Source of the DNA: Calonectria ilicicola
Taxonomy: Eukaryota > Ascomycota > Sordariomycetes > Hypocreales > Nectriaceae
Assembly (NCBI GenBank): GCA_020809705.1
Contig: CP085834.1
Span: forward strand, 868,001-932,000
Reading direction: 5' to 3'
DNA length: 64,000 bases
The notes beneath the pieces are model-generated. The model did not search any database. It saw nothing but the letters and a program-made list of their open reading frames with translations, and had not been told where the DNA came from. Both the position numbers and the translations under genes were made by a program. How positions within the stretch are numbered: the first letter of the stretch is position 1; every line of letters begins with the position of its first letter. Shown in pieces: positions 46,055-56,859 of this stretch.

Positions 46055-47309
46055 TTAGATGTTCGAAATAAAATCCAAGATATTGTTATAAGTAAAGGTA
46101 TGCGAGTAACCAAGGTTCAAGCCGTGTCCTGCACCTGGCACTACGGTGGTGTTGATGTGAGAATTCTTGGGAAAGTAACTTCTGGACACATCAAGGAGCG
46201 ATTTAAGATTCTTTCCAGCACTAGAGGTATAGAAACAGTCTCCCCCACAAAAGGGAAGATCCTTTTCTGCGACATGGTTAGACCTTTGCTCTTGCATATC
46301 ACGAACGAATATGTACTCACCACCAGTAATGATCAAAACGGGTCCCGTAAAAGTATTGTTTTGAAGAAGTGGCGCACCCACAGTAAGTAGCTCGCCTGGA
46401 GTCGTAGGTTGGCTGATTTTGTATGCATCCTCCACAAGAGCAGGGTCGAAGTCATTTGAAGGGGGAAAGAAGCACAAGTCAATGCTGGTCGACGTGGCAG
46501 AAGCAATATAGCCATCAGAGTAATGTTTGGCTAGAGACGGTGCGTCTGCAACAGGAATAAAATTATTTGCAAGTGCAAAGAGTGGGATAGAACTGAAAAC
46601 TTGCGAAAACCCAGTTAGGACGATGGCCTTAGACTGACTGGGGTATGCGTTCGCCAGGGCATAAGTCATGGAAGATCCAAATGAGTGGCCGATGTGAATA
46701 GCCTTGCCAAATTTGTGAGAGACTCCTGGTAGCTGCCCATTGACCGCTTTGGATGTCAGTTCATGGAGGGCAGCAACCTCGAGGAAAATTTGAATCTCAT
46801 CAATTGGGTTGCCTTTGGAAGAGGCACCAACTCCAAGTCGATCCCAGGTGAGAGTTGAGTAACCATGATCAACTGCTTTCCTGGTATAACTGTAATTGTA
46901 ATTGTTGAATGGCAAGTCCCAGTACCGTCGATCAAACGCAACTCCATGGGTCAGGATTTGAAGTTCCTTGCCTGGGCCGTTATCAGGTTCACAATATGTC
47001 GCGGCAAGTGAATATTTTCCGGATATCTTCTTAGTCTGGTATTTACATGTTAATCGCCGTACTATAAAAAGAGGAGCTAGAAAAATAGATACTCACGCCT
47101 TTTGTTGCTGCTTGAGGATAATTATATCCTTGCCGAGCCAACAGAAGAGCAAAGTCCGCAGCATCAGCTTTGGTAGTGGGAACTTTTACATCCAAAACAG
47201 CATTTTCAGCGCTGATTGAGACAGGCACCTCGATATCTTTGTATTTTCTTGCCGAGGCCACTACTGCAAGGAATCCAAGGATGCTTGTGCTTAGATGCAT
47301 TGTCGTCAA
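46055..47309 (-). CDS. Secreted alpha/beta hydrolase, 397 aa, 2 exons
   Basis: Exons 47097-47309 and 46055-47035 join after AATKG (GTGAGT...ACCAG). The signal peptide is MHLSTSILGFLAVVASA; ATGs at 47309 and 47300 are both possible. The core shows LTHGVAFDRRYWD (oxyanion region), the nucleophile elbow IGHSFGSSMTYAL with the catalytic Ser, and PGAGHGLNLGYSH with the catalytic His. The acid is probably in GPVLIITGGEYIF or a neighbouring loop, where the usual Asp position carries Glu. This is a fungal family of secreted alpha/beta hydrolases of unknown substrate. Several N-x-S/T sites agree with secretion. It is unlike the neighbouring epoxide hydrolase, because its nucleophile is Ser rather than Asp. 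Confidence 0.85.
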
Positions 47310-47876
47310 TTGATTGAAGCAATTAGAGAGAGCAGGTAATGATGATTGTTGTTGTTGAGGTTGTGATGGAAACTATTAAGGATCAGGAGGAAGAATGTCC
47401 GACTATTTATTAAAAACTTCCATAAACCAAGCTTTTCAAAGGCCGAATCGCGAGGTCCATCATTTGGAATTATGCAAATCGCCGAAGGCGCCGATAAGAT
47501 GGCTGAAGTGGCTGCACAAAAGATCCATTATTCCAAATGTCGATTTTTAGGTGCAATGACGTCATGAAATGACAAATTCATAATATCTGCGTCATTCTCA
47601 CCAACCTGGGAAATTCATACACGACAATTCCTTGGGTGACTACTAAATATTACTGACGATGCGAGTATGCGATAACGAAATGGCAACGAGCAGATATGAC
47701 GGATGATTAGATTCTTGGCCTTGAGAATAAATGCCCCTGAGGCGAGTTGGAGGCGCCGCGAGGCGCTACGGGGGATTTGAAACCATATGGCGTAAAAGTC
47801 TGACCAATAAGATTACCAACGTCAGCACTTGCGTCCTTACAAGGGCCAGGCCCTTACCAATATTTTAACTCCCGGG
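47310..47876. other. Promoter region of the alpha/beta hydrolase gene
   Basis: Proximal CT/GA-rich tracts and a GTTGTTGTTGTTGAGG-like run lie near 47340-47365. Nothing else was recognised before the LINE-like insertion. Confidence 0.35.
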
Positions 47877-47889
47877 TATGTTGAGTTCC
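47877..47889. repeat. 13-bp target-site duplication, left copy
   Basis: TATGTTGAGTTCC, repeated exactly at 48750-48762. Confidence 0.7.
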
Positions 47890-48749
47890 AAAAACTTCGC
47901 ACAAACAACATCAAAAACTTTTGAAAGTCACACACACAAGGCCACCAACACACCGGCTGGAAGCTGCAAATAACTCCTAGAGGTAAGAAATGCCTCCCTC
48001 AGCATCCCCCTTCCCTCTAGGAGTTATTTGCAGCCAAAGCCGGGCCCGCCACGAAAAACCACAGTACGAGCAAGCCACGCACACACAGATCCAACCCTCG
48101 TCAATAAGAAAGCCCTCTTGCAAGGGGCAGCCAACTAAGGGACCCGGGAGTCTTTAAAGTAATAAAGCCCCGGATACTCAATACACAGCTTCAGGAGCTT
48201 AGCTTCAGCTCCACCCCAATATACAATTTACAGACAGGACTGGTCACCCTGCTGCCTCTTCCTCCAACGTCAAGGTCCGCGAGATAGAAATTTAGGGCCC
48301 GGGCCCCAAGGAACAGCTGCGGATTGCAAGAGCTATTATCTATTGTACGAACACACAGCCACATCGATCCTAGCATTAGGCTAAGAATACGCCCTGGAGG
48401 GGTCCGAAAGGGTAGGAAAAACCGAAGGCTAGGGTTACTTTAGTAAGGATGGATAGCAGCTATTGGAGCCATATACAACAGAACACATACATATGCAGAG
48501 CAAAGGTCGGGTTATTAGGGAGGCAGAAGAAGGGTAGGAGGCAAGATCAATGACCAAGGTATTCATTGGAGGAGCTGTTATTCTAGCCTTCTGAGCATCT
48601 TAGAGAGAGGTAGACGGCCCAGGTCAACTGGGTGAAGTGGGGGGCCCGTTTAGGGCTCGTTGGCTACCGGCTCCGCCTGGCCTATCCGGGCATAGCCGCG
48701 ATGATTACGTGGCCACAACCGTGTAGGAAACCAATCAATCAATCAATCA
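47890..48749 (+). mobile_element. LINE-like retroelement insertion, 860 bp, with AATC tail
   Basis: The insertion is flanked by an exact 13-bp direct repeat. It ends in CCAATCAATCAATCAATCA directly before the right copy, as expected for the short-tandem-repeat tail of Tad-type fungal LINEs. The sequence before the tail is GC-rich with a compact hairpin-prone stretch (GGCTACCGGCTCCGCCTGGCC). No reverse transcriptase or other long frame remains, so the copy is truncated, internally deleted or non-autonomous. It interrupts the 3' part of a minus-strand frame at 48.75-49.26 kb. It contains a perfect 21-bp inverted repeat, listed separately. Confidence 0.7.
47963..48034. repeat. Perfect 21-bp inverted repeat with 30-nt loop
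   Basis: The 21-mer beginning GCTGCAAATAACTCC at 47963-47983 is matched exactly, inverted, at 48014-48034 (ending GGAGTTATTTGCAGC). The RNA would form a strong hairpin. It lies inside the LINE-like insertion. Confidence 0.9.
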
Positions 48750-49258
48750 TATGTTGAGTTCCGGGTGTTGTTTCTGATTCTCAGCCTCTCAACTGCGGCA
48801 AGCATCCACTGGTGGCTTAGGAGCTCTGACCATTGATTAGACTGGTATAGTATGGCGAGGCGTATGTGATGTAGAGTTGAGGGGAAGTCCTGACGCAGGA
48901 CGATGTTATTAAAATTAACCAAAGTTGCGACAACCTTCATCAGAAAGTCTCGTGTGTCGTATGAGATGCGGGTCCATTTCTCCAGACAAGCCAAAATAGT
49001 AGGCCACCAGGGAGCCCTTGAGGTTATTAAGCGACCGAAAGGGTTAATTCTGTACTGATATGTACTAGAATTTGTGAAATGCCTTGTTGGCTGACTATTG
49101 GTGACGGGACGGTGCTCTGTGGCAGAAGGTGGTGATACAGCACGGCTAGCAACGCGGAAGGAGTCCAGGAGTTCGTTTGTGTTGTCGCCTATACTTACAC
49201 TTCCATTAATATCAGCGACCAAAGATCTAGGCATGGATTGGAATTCGGGATCGAGCAA
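48743..49258 (-). pseudogene. Unrecognised gene fragment cut by the LINE-like insertion
   Basis: The frame reads ITSRAPWWPTILACLEKWTR, ISYDTRDFLMKVVATL, NNIVLRQDFPSTLHHIRLAI and LSHQWMLAAVERLRIRNNTRN. It then passes through the target duplication and stops in the tail of the inserted element. Before insertion the frame continued into what is now 47.87 kb and below. No domain was recognised, though the Trp- and Leu-rich helical character looks like real protein. The 5' end is unresolved: the frame opens with TTG at 49258, the first ATG is near 49234, and a GTAAGT at about 49198 may be a donor. Confidence 0.4.
48750..48762. repeat. 13-bp target-site duplication, right copy
   Basis: TATGTTGAGTTCC, identical to 47877-47889. 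Confidence 0.7.
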
Positions 49259-49957
49259 AGTTGTAGCGGCTCACGAAACATTGCCACGAGACGAGGGCAT
49301 GGTAGCTGGGTCGACGAAAGTTGAACAATGGTTGGAAATAAAGCCGAGATTTGGACTAGGGAAATTCTCTTGTTTTTATTTTTGCCCTTATTCTCCCTGG
49401 CGCTGGTGATGTTGAAACACCCTGGGGCAGAGCACTTTGTGGTGAAGGTGTATCTTCTCCACCTCTTGCAGACCAAGTCAACATGTTTACAAAAATAACG
49501 CTGCTATTTGTCTCGTCACCCTAATTGGTATAAATAATCACCTGCGCTCTAAGGAGAGCAAGGGAATGTGACTTTGTGACCATTCGGGACTGCTGTTGCT
49601 AAATCACGAGCAGCAGTCACAATAGCAGGGAGCTACACCTGGTCAGTGCCTCCAGTTGGCGGCGACGATGCGGAGAACTAGTACAACAATGGCTAGGTAT
49701 ATCAACGAACTCAGCTTTGCTATATATTGCTATGATCTAATATATATTTTACACCCTATCACAAAATGGCGGGGGCATACAAAAATCTGCCACTGCTTAT
49801 ATTACCTCCGCCATAGTATAAGGCAAGGACTAGACCATTGCAAGATGTGCTCACACTTCTCCAGACATTTTTCCATCATGGAACTGAAACTGCCGCCCAA
49901 CTCATGGATTGTGTTTCTCTTCTCAAAGAAACCAATTGGAGTCTTAGTAGCAAAGAA
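49259..49957. other. Intergenic region, no supported gene
   Basis: Overlapping frames on both strands without domains. An AT-rich stretch lies near 49720-49760. Confidence 0.35.
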
Positions 49958-50643
49958 TTAACAGCTACTCTGCGAAGAGCCTGTCGAGCTTGAGCAGAAG
50001 TCAAGTCCAGAGTGCCAATTCATGTATCCATAATGGGGAAAGGTCGACGAGCGGAAGTTGGTTACTGTACCCGGAACATACCACCCGCACGTGGTTGTAA
50101 TTTGAGGGAAAGCATCTGTTGCGCCACTCGCTGTAATCTTCGAAGGCAAAACGTGTTTGCTGCAAGCAAAGGCAACAACGCTCCCGCGGATCGAGTAGTA
50201 GGAGTTTCCTGCAGGGATGGAATTGGTACCAGCGCTCTCGGCCCGCGCCGCTTGGCCTTTGAGATCCGCCACAGCATCGTCGCAGTTGGCGTGGTTCATA
50301 GAGAGACCGCAGCCGCACCAGTACTGGGAATACTCGATTGTTCGAGGTTCAATAGGAGTGAAATCCCTAGCAGAAAGCTCAACATCAGGAATAGGGTCAT
50401 TGATTCTCTTATGGACCTAGAGGAGATCAAGCAATTGGTTAGTTTTTAATATTCCAGGATTTTGGCAGCTGCTAGAGTGTACATGTTTAGGGAAGAAATC
50501 TACCATACCTGATTTCCCGACTCATCGTAGTAAGCATGATAAAAACCATCCACAGTGCCCTCTGGGACAGTAAATCCTCGGTGTTGGTTGATAGCCAGGC
50601 CGGAAACGGCCATGGCACTGGAAAGAAAAGCAATAAAACGCAT
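49958..50643 (-). CDS. Small secreted cysteine-containing protein, 197 aa, 2 exons
   Basis: Exons 50509-50643 and 49958-50416, intron 50417-50508 (GTATGG...CTCTAG). The signal peptide is MRFIAFLSSAMAVSGLA, followed by a probably disordered stretch with a Lys-Arg (VHKRINDP), a possible Kex2 site. The mature part has seven cysteines: YWCGCGLSMNHANCDDAV, VVAFACSKH, TTTCGWYVPG, then FCSSSTGSSQSSC at the end. I recall the WCGCG...MNHANCD pattern from predicted secreted proteins of Trichoderma-like fungi, without known function. Effector-like behaviour is possible but not shown. The longer open frame upstream (to 50787) lacks a signal peptide and was not used. Confidence 0.8.
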
Positions 50644-52785
50644 TTTGGAGAGAAATGTCAAGGCAAGTAGATCCTGTGGCTTTAAAGATGTGTCTGAAGG
50701 ACGAGAATATATGCGGCAGAGTGAATTGATCTTATAGTTCCCGCGAGATGGTGAGTCGGACACTTCCATCCGATGTCCGTCCCACATTTTCTTGAGTTCA
50801 CTTGTGAACCCGCCTAAAAATACACTCTGATTGGGCTTAGAACAAAACCACAGTTGTGTACCTTCATGGCCTGGGAACGGTATTAAGAGGCCGGCACTTC
50901 CGTATACAGTATAGTCTATTGTTTACTAACAAGGATATTCTCGTTAAATAAGCTTGAAAAGGAATGCCAAGATGGCATGTTCCGATTCTCCACCTTTTCT
51001 TAGAAAAAAGGGCCTTTTAGAGCTTGCTGCAAACTCACGAAACTAGCAGTGAAGTCGTATTTAGGGCCCGCAGCTGCACAAACATTTGGTAGCAATCTTT
51101 GTGCACAAACTCTAGCATCTATCAATCAAATCGCGTTACATGTCCCAAGACAAAGAGTACATCAAAACAACCGGCGTCTTTTGCCGAATAGACATGATTT
51201 ATTTTTGTGCGCGAGCCAATCAGAGGCTCTTCGTATTGGGATCCTTCTATAAATACGGGTACTAAGCCCCAGCCAATGAGGCTTACTGTGGAGACTCGAC
51301 AACACAGCACTACTTAGCGTGCTGCCTCAATGCTACCAATTGAAGCTGCATTAAGCTTGGAGAGCTTTTATTGGTTGGTGTTTTACGGATGGATAAATCA
51401 ACCAGACTCGTCTAATCCTTCCGCTGCGGGAAAACTCCGCTTTGGTGCCCCATCACCTGAACTGGTGTAATGTGGGTCTGTGTAGATGTAAAAATTCCTC
51501 GTACGTCCGTGATTCTATTATAATCCACTTTGCTGCAAGATCTTTTGTTGACTGCGCAAATTTAGCTGCGGCCTACACCAAGCCCATCACGGCTCCTACC
51601 TATATAGGAAGCCCAATTGAAGACTCGGTGATTCCTCTTTTCGGGAAATGATCCGTGATACATTCCCACGAGCATGCCCACATGGATTCAAAGATGAATG
51701 AGACAGAAGTAGCCTCGATAGGTCAGGCAATCATCGCAAATCCGGAGTCCTATAGAATTGTTACTTGTCTTTGTAGTCGAGATTTTTGATAACCACGAAG
51801 AAATTGCATTCAAGCCCACTCACCTCGTGAGTTCGAGATAAAATACCTCTTATTGAAGTTTCTTAGTCTATTTATAGCTAGTCTTTGCAGCCTTCATTAG
51901 TATTGCACTTACGATTATGACAAGTGGTATTGCAAATGTAACCATGCTGAAGTCAGATACTGAATCAGAACTCTAGGCGGCCATAAACTCAATTGAATGT
52001 ACTCAAAAATAAAAGTAGCTAGTACTGTAGACTGTAGACCAAGGAACTAGGGTAACGGAGTTAAGTGTGTAAAGGGCTCGTGAAGTAATTTGCATTAGTA
52101 CGGACATTCGTTAATTTCGTAGTTACATCTCGACCTCTCTCGTGGATGTGTTTCCCCGCTAAGCCATGAAAAAGATCGTTAAAGTTGAGCACGGTTTCTG
52201 TACTTGATGAGACGGCTGACAGTGCTATGGGCAGAAGCATAGAGATGTTTGCGACACCCGTCGGCGTGCATGACTAATCTGTGGATGGGGTAAGGTTCGA
52301 CTCGCTGGCGTTACATACAGAAAGCTAATTGCTTCTTGGTTAGCAAAACGATATCTGCCATCGTCGAGGCTCTAGAGCTCCTGGTTGAGCCGGATATTTG
52401 ATCAAAACATAAATTGCCAGCAAATTCCATCACTCTCAGATCAATTTCCCGCATAAAAAGACCGCTGCTAGTACCTCCTCATTAGATATCTGTCACACGT
52501 GCGGCGGGTATTGCCACAAACGGCAGATATGGTTTGCCCAACCAAGGAACAATCAACCATTATCAATTCCACCGGGTACACCGCATAAAACCTTTTCTAA
52601 GTTGTTCCGCAACCACCGTTTTGCATTCATTTGGGGCGACGTGAATCACGTGAGATTCACAGTGGCATAAATTTCGTTGAGGCATGATTCTTACAGAATA
52701 TTACCCAAAATCACACCACATAATAACACCAGCTGCTCGGCTATCAGTATACCCTTTGCCAGAGTCCACTACAATAGCATCTGCT
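50644..52785. other. 2.1-kb gene-poor region
   Basis: No frame with a recognisable domain on either strand. A GGTTCGACTC near 52293 resembles a tRNA B box, but no matching A box or cloverleaf was found. The right end is the promoter side of the argininosuccinate lyase copy. Confidence 0.4.
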
Positions 52786-54300
52786 ATGGCATCAAGCTCC
52801 TCAACCCTCCTCTGGGGCGGTCGCTTCTCAGGTCAGTGCTGCCCTGTCCGGCGTCGATGCATACTGACAGCGTCACCCTCCAGAGAATATGAACGACCTC
52901 ATGGTCATTTTCAACGAGTCGCTCCCCTTCGATAAGGCGCTGCACGAGGCAGATATCCGAGGCTCCATCACATTTGCCAAGGGATTGCACCAGCTCGACC
53001 TGCTCACGGATGAGGAACTCCATGAGATCATCACGGGCCTCGAGGCTGTCGAGAAGGAGTGGGCTGATGGGACGTTTGTCATCCAACCTGCTGTTGATGA
53101 GGACATTCACACAGCGAACGAGCGTCGTCTATCTGAGCTCATCGGGCCGGCTATCGCTGGTAAGCTCCATACAGGCCGCTCACGTAACGAGCAGATCGCG
53201 ACCGACCTTCGCCTTTAGGTGCGAACCCAGCTTGATGACCTATCTGAACAATTGCGTGCCGCCCTGGCCGTTTGCGCTGCCCGTGCCAAGACAGAGATCG
53301 ATGTGCTGATGCCCGGCTACACTCACTTCCAGCGTGCACAGCCCGTTCGCTTCTCCCACTGGTTGCTCTCCCACGCCACCTACCTTACGGGCGACCTGAA
53401 GCGACTCCACGGCATCCGTGATCGCACCAACTGCTGTCCCCTCGGTGTCGGCGCCCTGGCGGGAAACCCTTTTGGGATAGACCGCAAATTCCTCGCCAAG
53501 GACCTGGGCTTCTCCTCTGTCCACCCCAATAGCTTAGCGGCGGTTGCAGATCGCGACTTCGTCGCCGAGGTCCTGCAGTGGTCGAGCCTGCTGATGGTGC
53601 ACCTTAGCCGCCTTAGCGAAGACCTGATTATCTATTCAACAGCGAGTTCGGTTTCGTCCGGGTTGCCGACGCCTTCAGCACCGGCAGTAGTTTGATGCCC
53701 CAAAAGAAAAACCCCGACAGTCTCGAGCTGATCCGGGGCAAGGCCGGCAGGGTCATAGGACAGGTTCGCACCTTTTTAGCCTCCAGATGTACATGTGAAA
53801 GGGTTGTGTGTTGAGCTAACTGTTGACAGGCATCAGGATTTCTTTCCACTCTCAAGAGCCTCCCAACCGCGTACAACAAGGACATCCAGGAGTCAGTGGA
53901 GCCACTGATCGACTGCGTCAAGACGGTTTCGCATTGCCTAAGAATCGCCGCTGGTGTCCTAAGCACACTGCAAATCGACTCCGCGAAGATGAAAGCTGCC
54001 CTAACGGCCAACATGCTGGCTACTGACGTCGCCGACTATCTAGCCATGAAAGGTGTGCCCTTTCGGCAGACGCACCACATTGCCGGTGCCGTTGTCCGCG
54101 AGGCAGAGGAGCAGGGGATCTCTATAGCCGAAATTGGTCTACCAGACCTTAAGCAAATCTCACCTCAGTTCGAGGCTGACATCGTCGATGTGTTCGACTT
54201 CGAGAGGAGCGTCGAGAGGAGGTCTGCCCAGGGGGGCACGAGCCGGAACTCAGTACTGGGCCAGATTTCTGCCATCGAGGCTTATCTGGCTGGGAATTAA
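52786..54300 (+). pseudogene. Argininosuccinate lyase copy, one stop and one frameshift
   Basis: Exons 52786-52831, 52884-53763 and 53830-54300. The family is unmistakable: LLWGGRF at the start, [60 protein letters not shown], the signature [11 protein letters not shown], and RQTHHIAGAVV. The enzyme splits argininosuccinate into arginine and fumarate. Two lesions are seen. A TAG at 53216-53218 follows DLRL, where relatives have Trp or another aromatic. Near 53640 one base is missing, so EFGFV and the catalytic signature loop lie in another frame, while the annotated frame ends at 53695. Introns and the rest of the sequence are well kept, so decay is recent. An intact copy elsewhere is expected if the fungus makes its own arginine. 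Base composition is GC-richer than the surroundings. Confidence 0.85.
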
Positions 54301-54699
54301 CCCTGCCGGCCAATGAAGGCTGACAGAGTCTTGAAAATTGGGTTTATTTGCCCCCTTATTTGACTAAAGGAAGAAATAACACAGCATGCCCTGCCGCGAC
54401 AAGACATGGCAGAGGCAGCGGACTGTTTGGAGGATCAGCAGGGACCACTTTTGCAACGGGGAAAAATAAAAAGAACAAAGAAGCAAATTCATCCTTTTTT
54501 TGTAAGATGTTTTAGCCCCTTCCCTTAGATCTAGGAATAACGTCTCAGTTGTGGATGATGGTGTGGAATTTGGGGCTGTGGAACAATCTCCCTAGCCTCT
54601 AACATCTCCAGACATTCGTGCTACTTGAACAACAATCAACTAAAGGGAATCACTCATTAGTCCACCCAAAAGAAAATATATTCCAAAGATTACTTTTAT
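54301..54699. terminator. Shared 3' region of convergent genes
   Basis: Lies between the lyase pseudogene and the rhodopsin-domain gene. AT-rich sequence with AAAATAAAAAGAACAAAG-type A-rich signals near 54460-54480. No gene. Confidence 0.35.
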
Positions 54700-56215
54700 T
54701 TATTCAATAATTTGACTTCTTTTTTGCATGTATACGCTTGACAGCTTCATCAAACGGCTAGCGCGAGAAAAACGCGTGTTGCAGGCGGAAATTTCTAACG
54801 ATCGCCTTTCTGCAAGGTTTCGCAGCTGATTATTTACTTCATCTCCCCAAGATTCAACATCACCTGGGAAAGCAGGTGAGTTCAGACCCATTTCGTCATC
54901 ATCTACCGTCATCCCGTACTTGTCAGCTCGTTTCCGCTGATCGCAAACACGGCCAATGGTTGGCACAGAGTTCATTTGAAATCTGCCTTCACTGCTGCCA
55001 ACGGGTTTCGGTGAGGCAGCGCTGTCGCCAATCCAATTTGGGGCAATGATGCCAAGGAATTTCCGCACTGTGGGAAGCGATGCGCAGATAACGAAAAGAT
55101 TTTGTTCTGCAATACTTGGACAAAGTCAGCTAGGGATAATGCGCGGGGATTTTAGGATTGCTTACAGGATGACGGCTAAATGAGATACAGCCCACGTTGA
55201 ATCCAGAATATCGGTCATGGATTTTATAGCTATTAAACGAAGGATAGCAGTGACCAAGGTTCTGGTAGAAGTTGTTAGGTCATTGGCCAAAAAGAGGAAG
55301 TTAAGAAAATTAATCTTACGCTGAGCCGATGGTGAAGAAGAATAGGATTCCAATCTTTTTCCGAAGCCGCATTTGGAGTCCGATGATCATTGGAATAGGC
55401 TGCATAAGCAACAGTGCATCTGTAGCAATGCCTAGACCAGCGGCAATAATACCGTACTCTACACGGTCGATGCATATGCCTGGAATAAGAGGATTCCAAT
55501 TTTTCTTAAAAGGTCGACAGCCGAGTAGGATGGTGATCAAGAGGCCCAGAGTGTGGCCAACCATCAGGAAGATCATTGCCCAGCTAGTCCATTTCCACCA
55601 CGTTTTCGGAGATAAGCTTAAATAAAATACGCTCAAAGATGCCTTGGAAGCCCCGGCCGTGATTGTGACCAAAATGGGTGACACGAGGGCATACTGTGCA
55701 AGTCCTTGATTAGCAAGAATTTTAAGATGGGATGAATACAATGATATGGCCCACATAAAGCGAAGTTTGGAGGTGGACGATTGAAATGTCCCATATATGC
55801 ACGCCAACTAGTTTGTCAATAAATGACCCTAGAGCTTTCGTTAATGCTTTTCTTTGTACATTCTGAGTCATTGGTCAAATGAGTCTTACATGCCATCACA
55901 GCTTGTGCGGCTGTGGAGAATATCCATGATATTGTGAGGCATGCTTTGAAGAATTAGCAACACGACGACGTCCTCGAGGATCAGTACCTTACCCGTCTGA
56001 GCATCAAATTTTCGCTCAATTCTTAATTTCATATACATGAATTGTGCATAAAATAATGTTGAAATAAACAATCCAACTGCAAAAAGAATGTAGCTGATGC
56101 ACTCATATTGCTGAATGGGATGTTTTAAGTGGGCTATTTGACCTGGCGGCGGACTGAAATAAAACACACCATCAACCACGGTGATATTTACCGGAATAAG
56201 GGCCGTTTTTGACAT
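54700..56215 (-). CDS. Fungal rhodopsin-domain integral membrane protein (Pth11-like), 5 exons
   Basis: Exons 55993-56215, 55890-55943, 55320-55807, 55166-55261 and 54700-55114, all with GTAAG-type donors. The second exon is only 54 bp and carries CLTISWIFSTAAQAVMA, a complete membrane helix. Several hydrophobic helices follow: ISYILFAVGLFISTLFYAQF, ALVSPILVTITAGASKASLSVFY, WAMIFLMVGHTLGLLITILL with GCRPFKKNW, then GIIAAGLGIATDALLLMQPIPMI, KKIGILFFFTIG and a last helix ending FVICASLPTVRKFLG. The LGCRPF, DALLLxxPIPMI and CASLPTxRxFL elements are hallmarks of the fungal rhodopsin-like family (PF20684-type). The tail is long and hydrophilic. No CFEM domain is present. These proteins are GPCR-like; the ligand is unknown. 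An upstream ATG at 56242 would add nine residues. Confidence 0.8.
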
Positions 56216-56859
56216 GATGCACGGAAAAATATGCCGTGCCAAGCAAGCGCGCCAAGGACCCTGAGACCCTGAGACCCTGAGAGACAGATGTCCAAATTAA
56301 ATATCCTACAAAGAATTGACAAGCTATGACAGGAGAAGGCACAAACCTCGCACTACCGGCCCTTTTTTTTTGTTTCGTCTGTGTGCTCAGGCATCTTATC
56401 ATTAAAGCTGGTGTCAACTGAAACAATGGATGGGTTCGGTTAGGAGTGACCTGTGCACCAATCCCTCCCAATGCAACCAAGTTCGTCATAGCGTTGTCAC
56501 AGCGGCCTTTGATCTTCGCATCTCTCGACCGATAAGGACTAGGTCATCCAGCATCCTCAATCTTGTTTTTAAACGTGATTTTCTAGCGCAATACACGAAA
56601 CCGTTCTAGAGCCAGCCACGATACTTATTCTGCTGCTCACTAGTGGGAACCCCGCCGCAGATCCTGGGCGAGTCAAGGTTATTAAAGAGCAAGCCTAACT
56701 CACAGTAAATTACAACATTTTCTCCTCTTGCCTGTGACAACTATTAGGCGTCATCTTCTGCTATACCTATGACAAGACCTTTTGACGAGACCCCAGTCCA
56801 GCTGCAAGGAATCCAACTAATCTCATCGATTACATTTTACGGTCGCATGACAGCATCAA
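56216..56859. promoter_or_regulatory. Promoter side of the rhodopsin-domain gene
   Basis: About 640 bp between two same-strand genes. A 9-bp unit (CCCTGAGAC) is repeated three times near 56258-56283, just upstream of the start. No other feature was seen. Confidence 0.35.

Noticed and set aside
52285..52305. GGTTCGACTC as a tRNA B box
   Set aside because: No A box at the right distance and no cloverleaf could be folded around it.
53240..54014. Minus-strand frames over the argininosuccinate lyase copy
   Set aside because: They mirror the GC-rich coding strand and have no domain.
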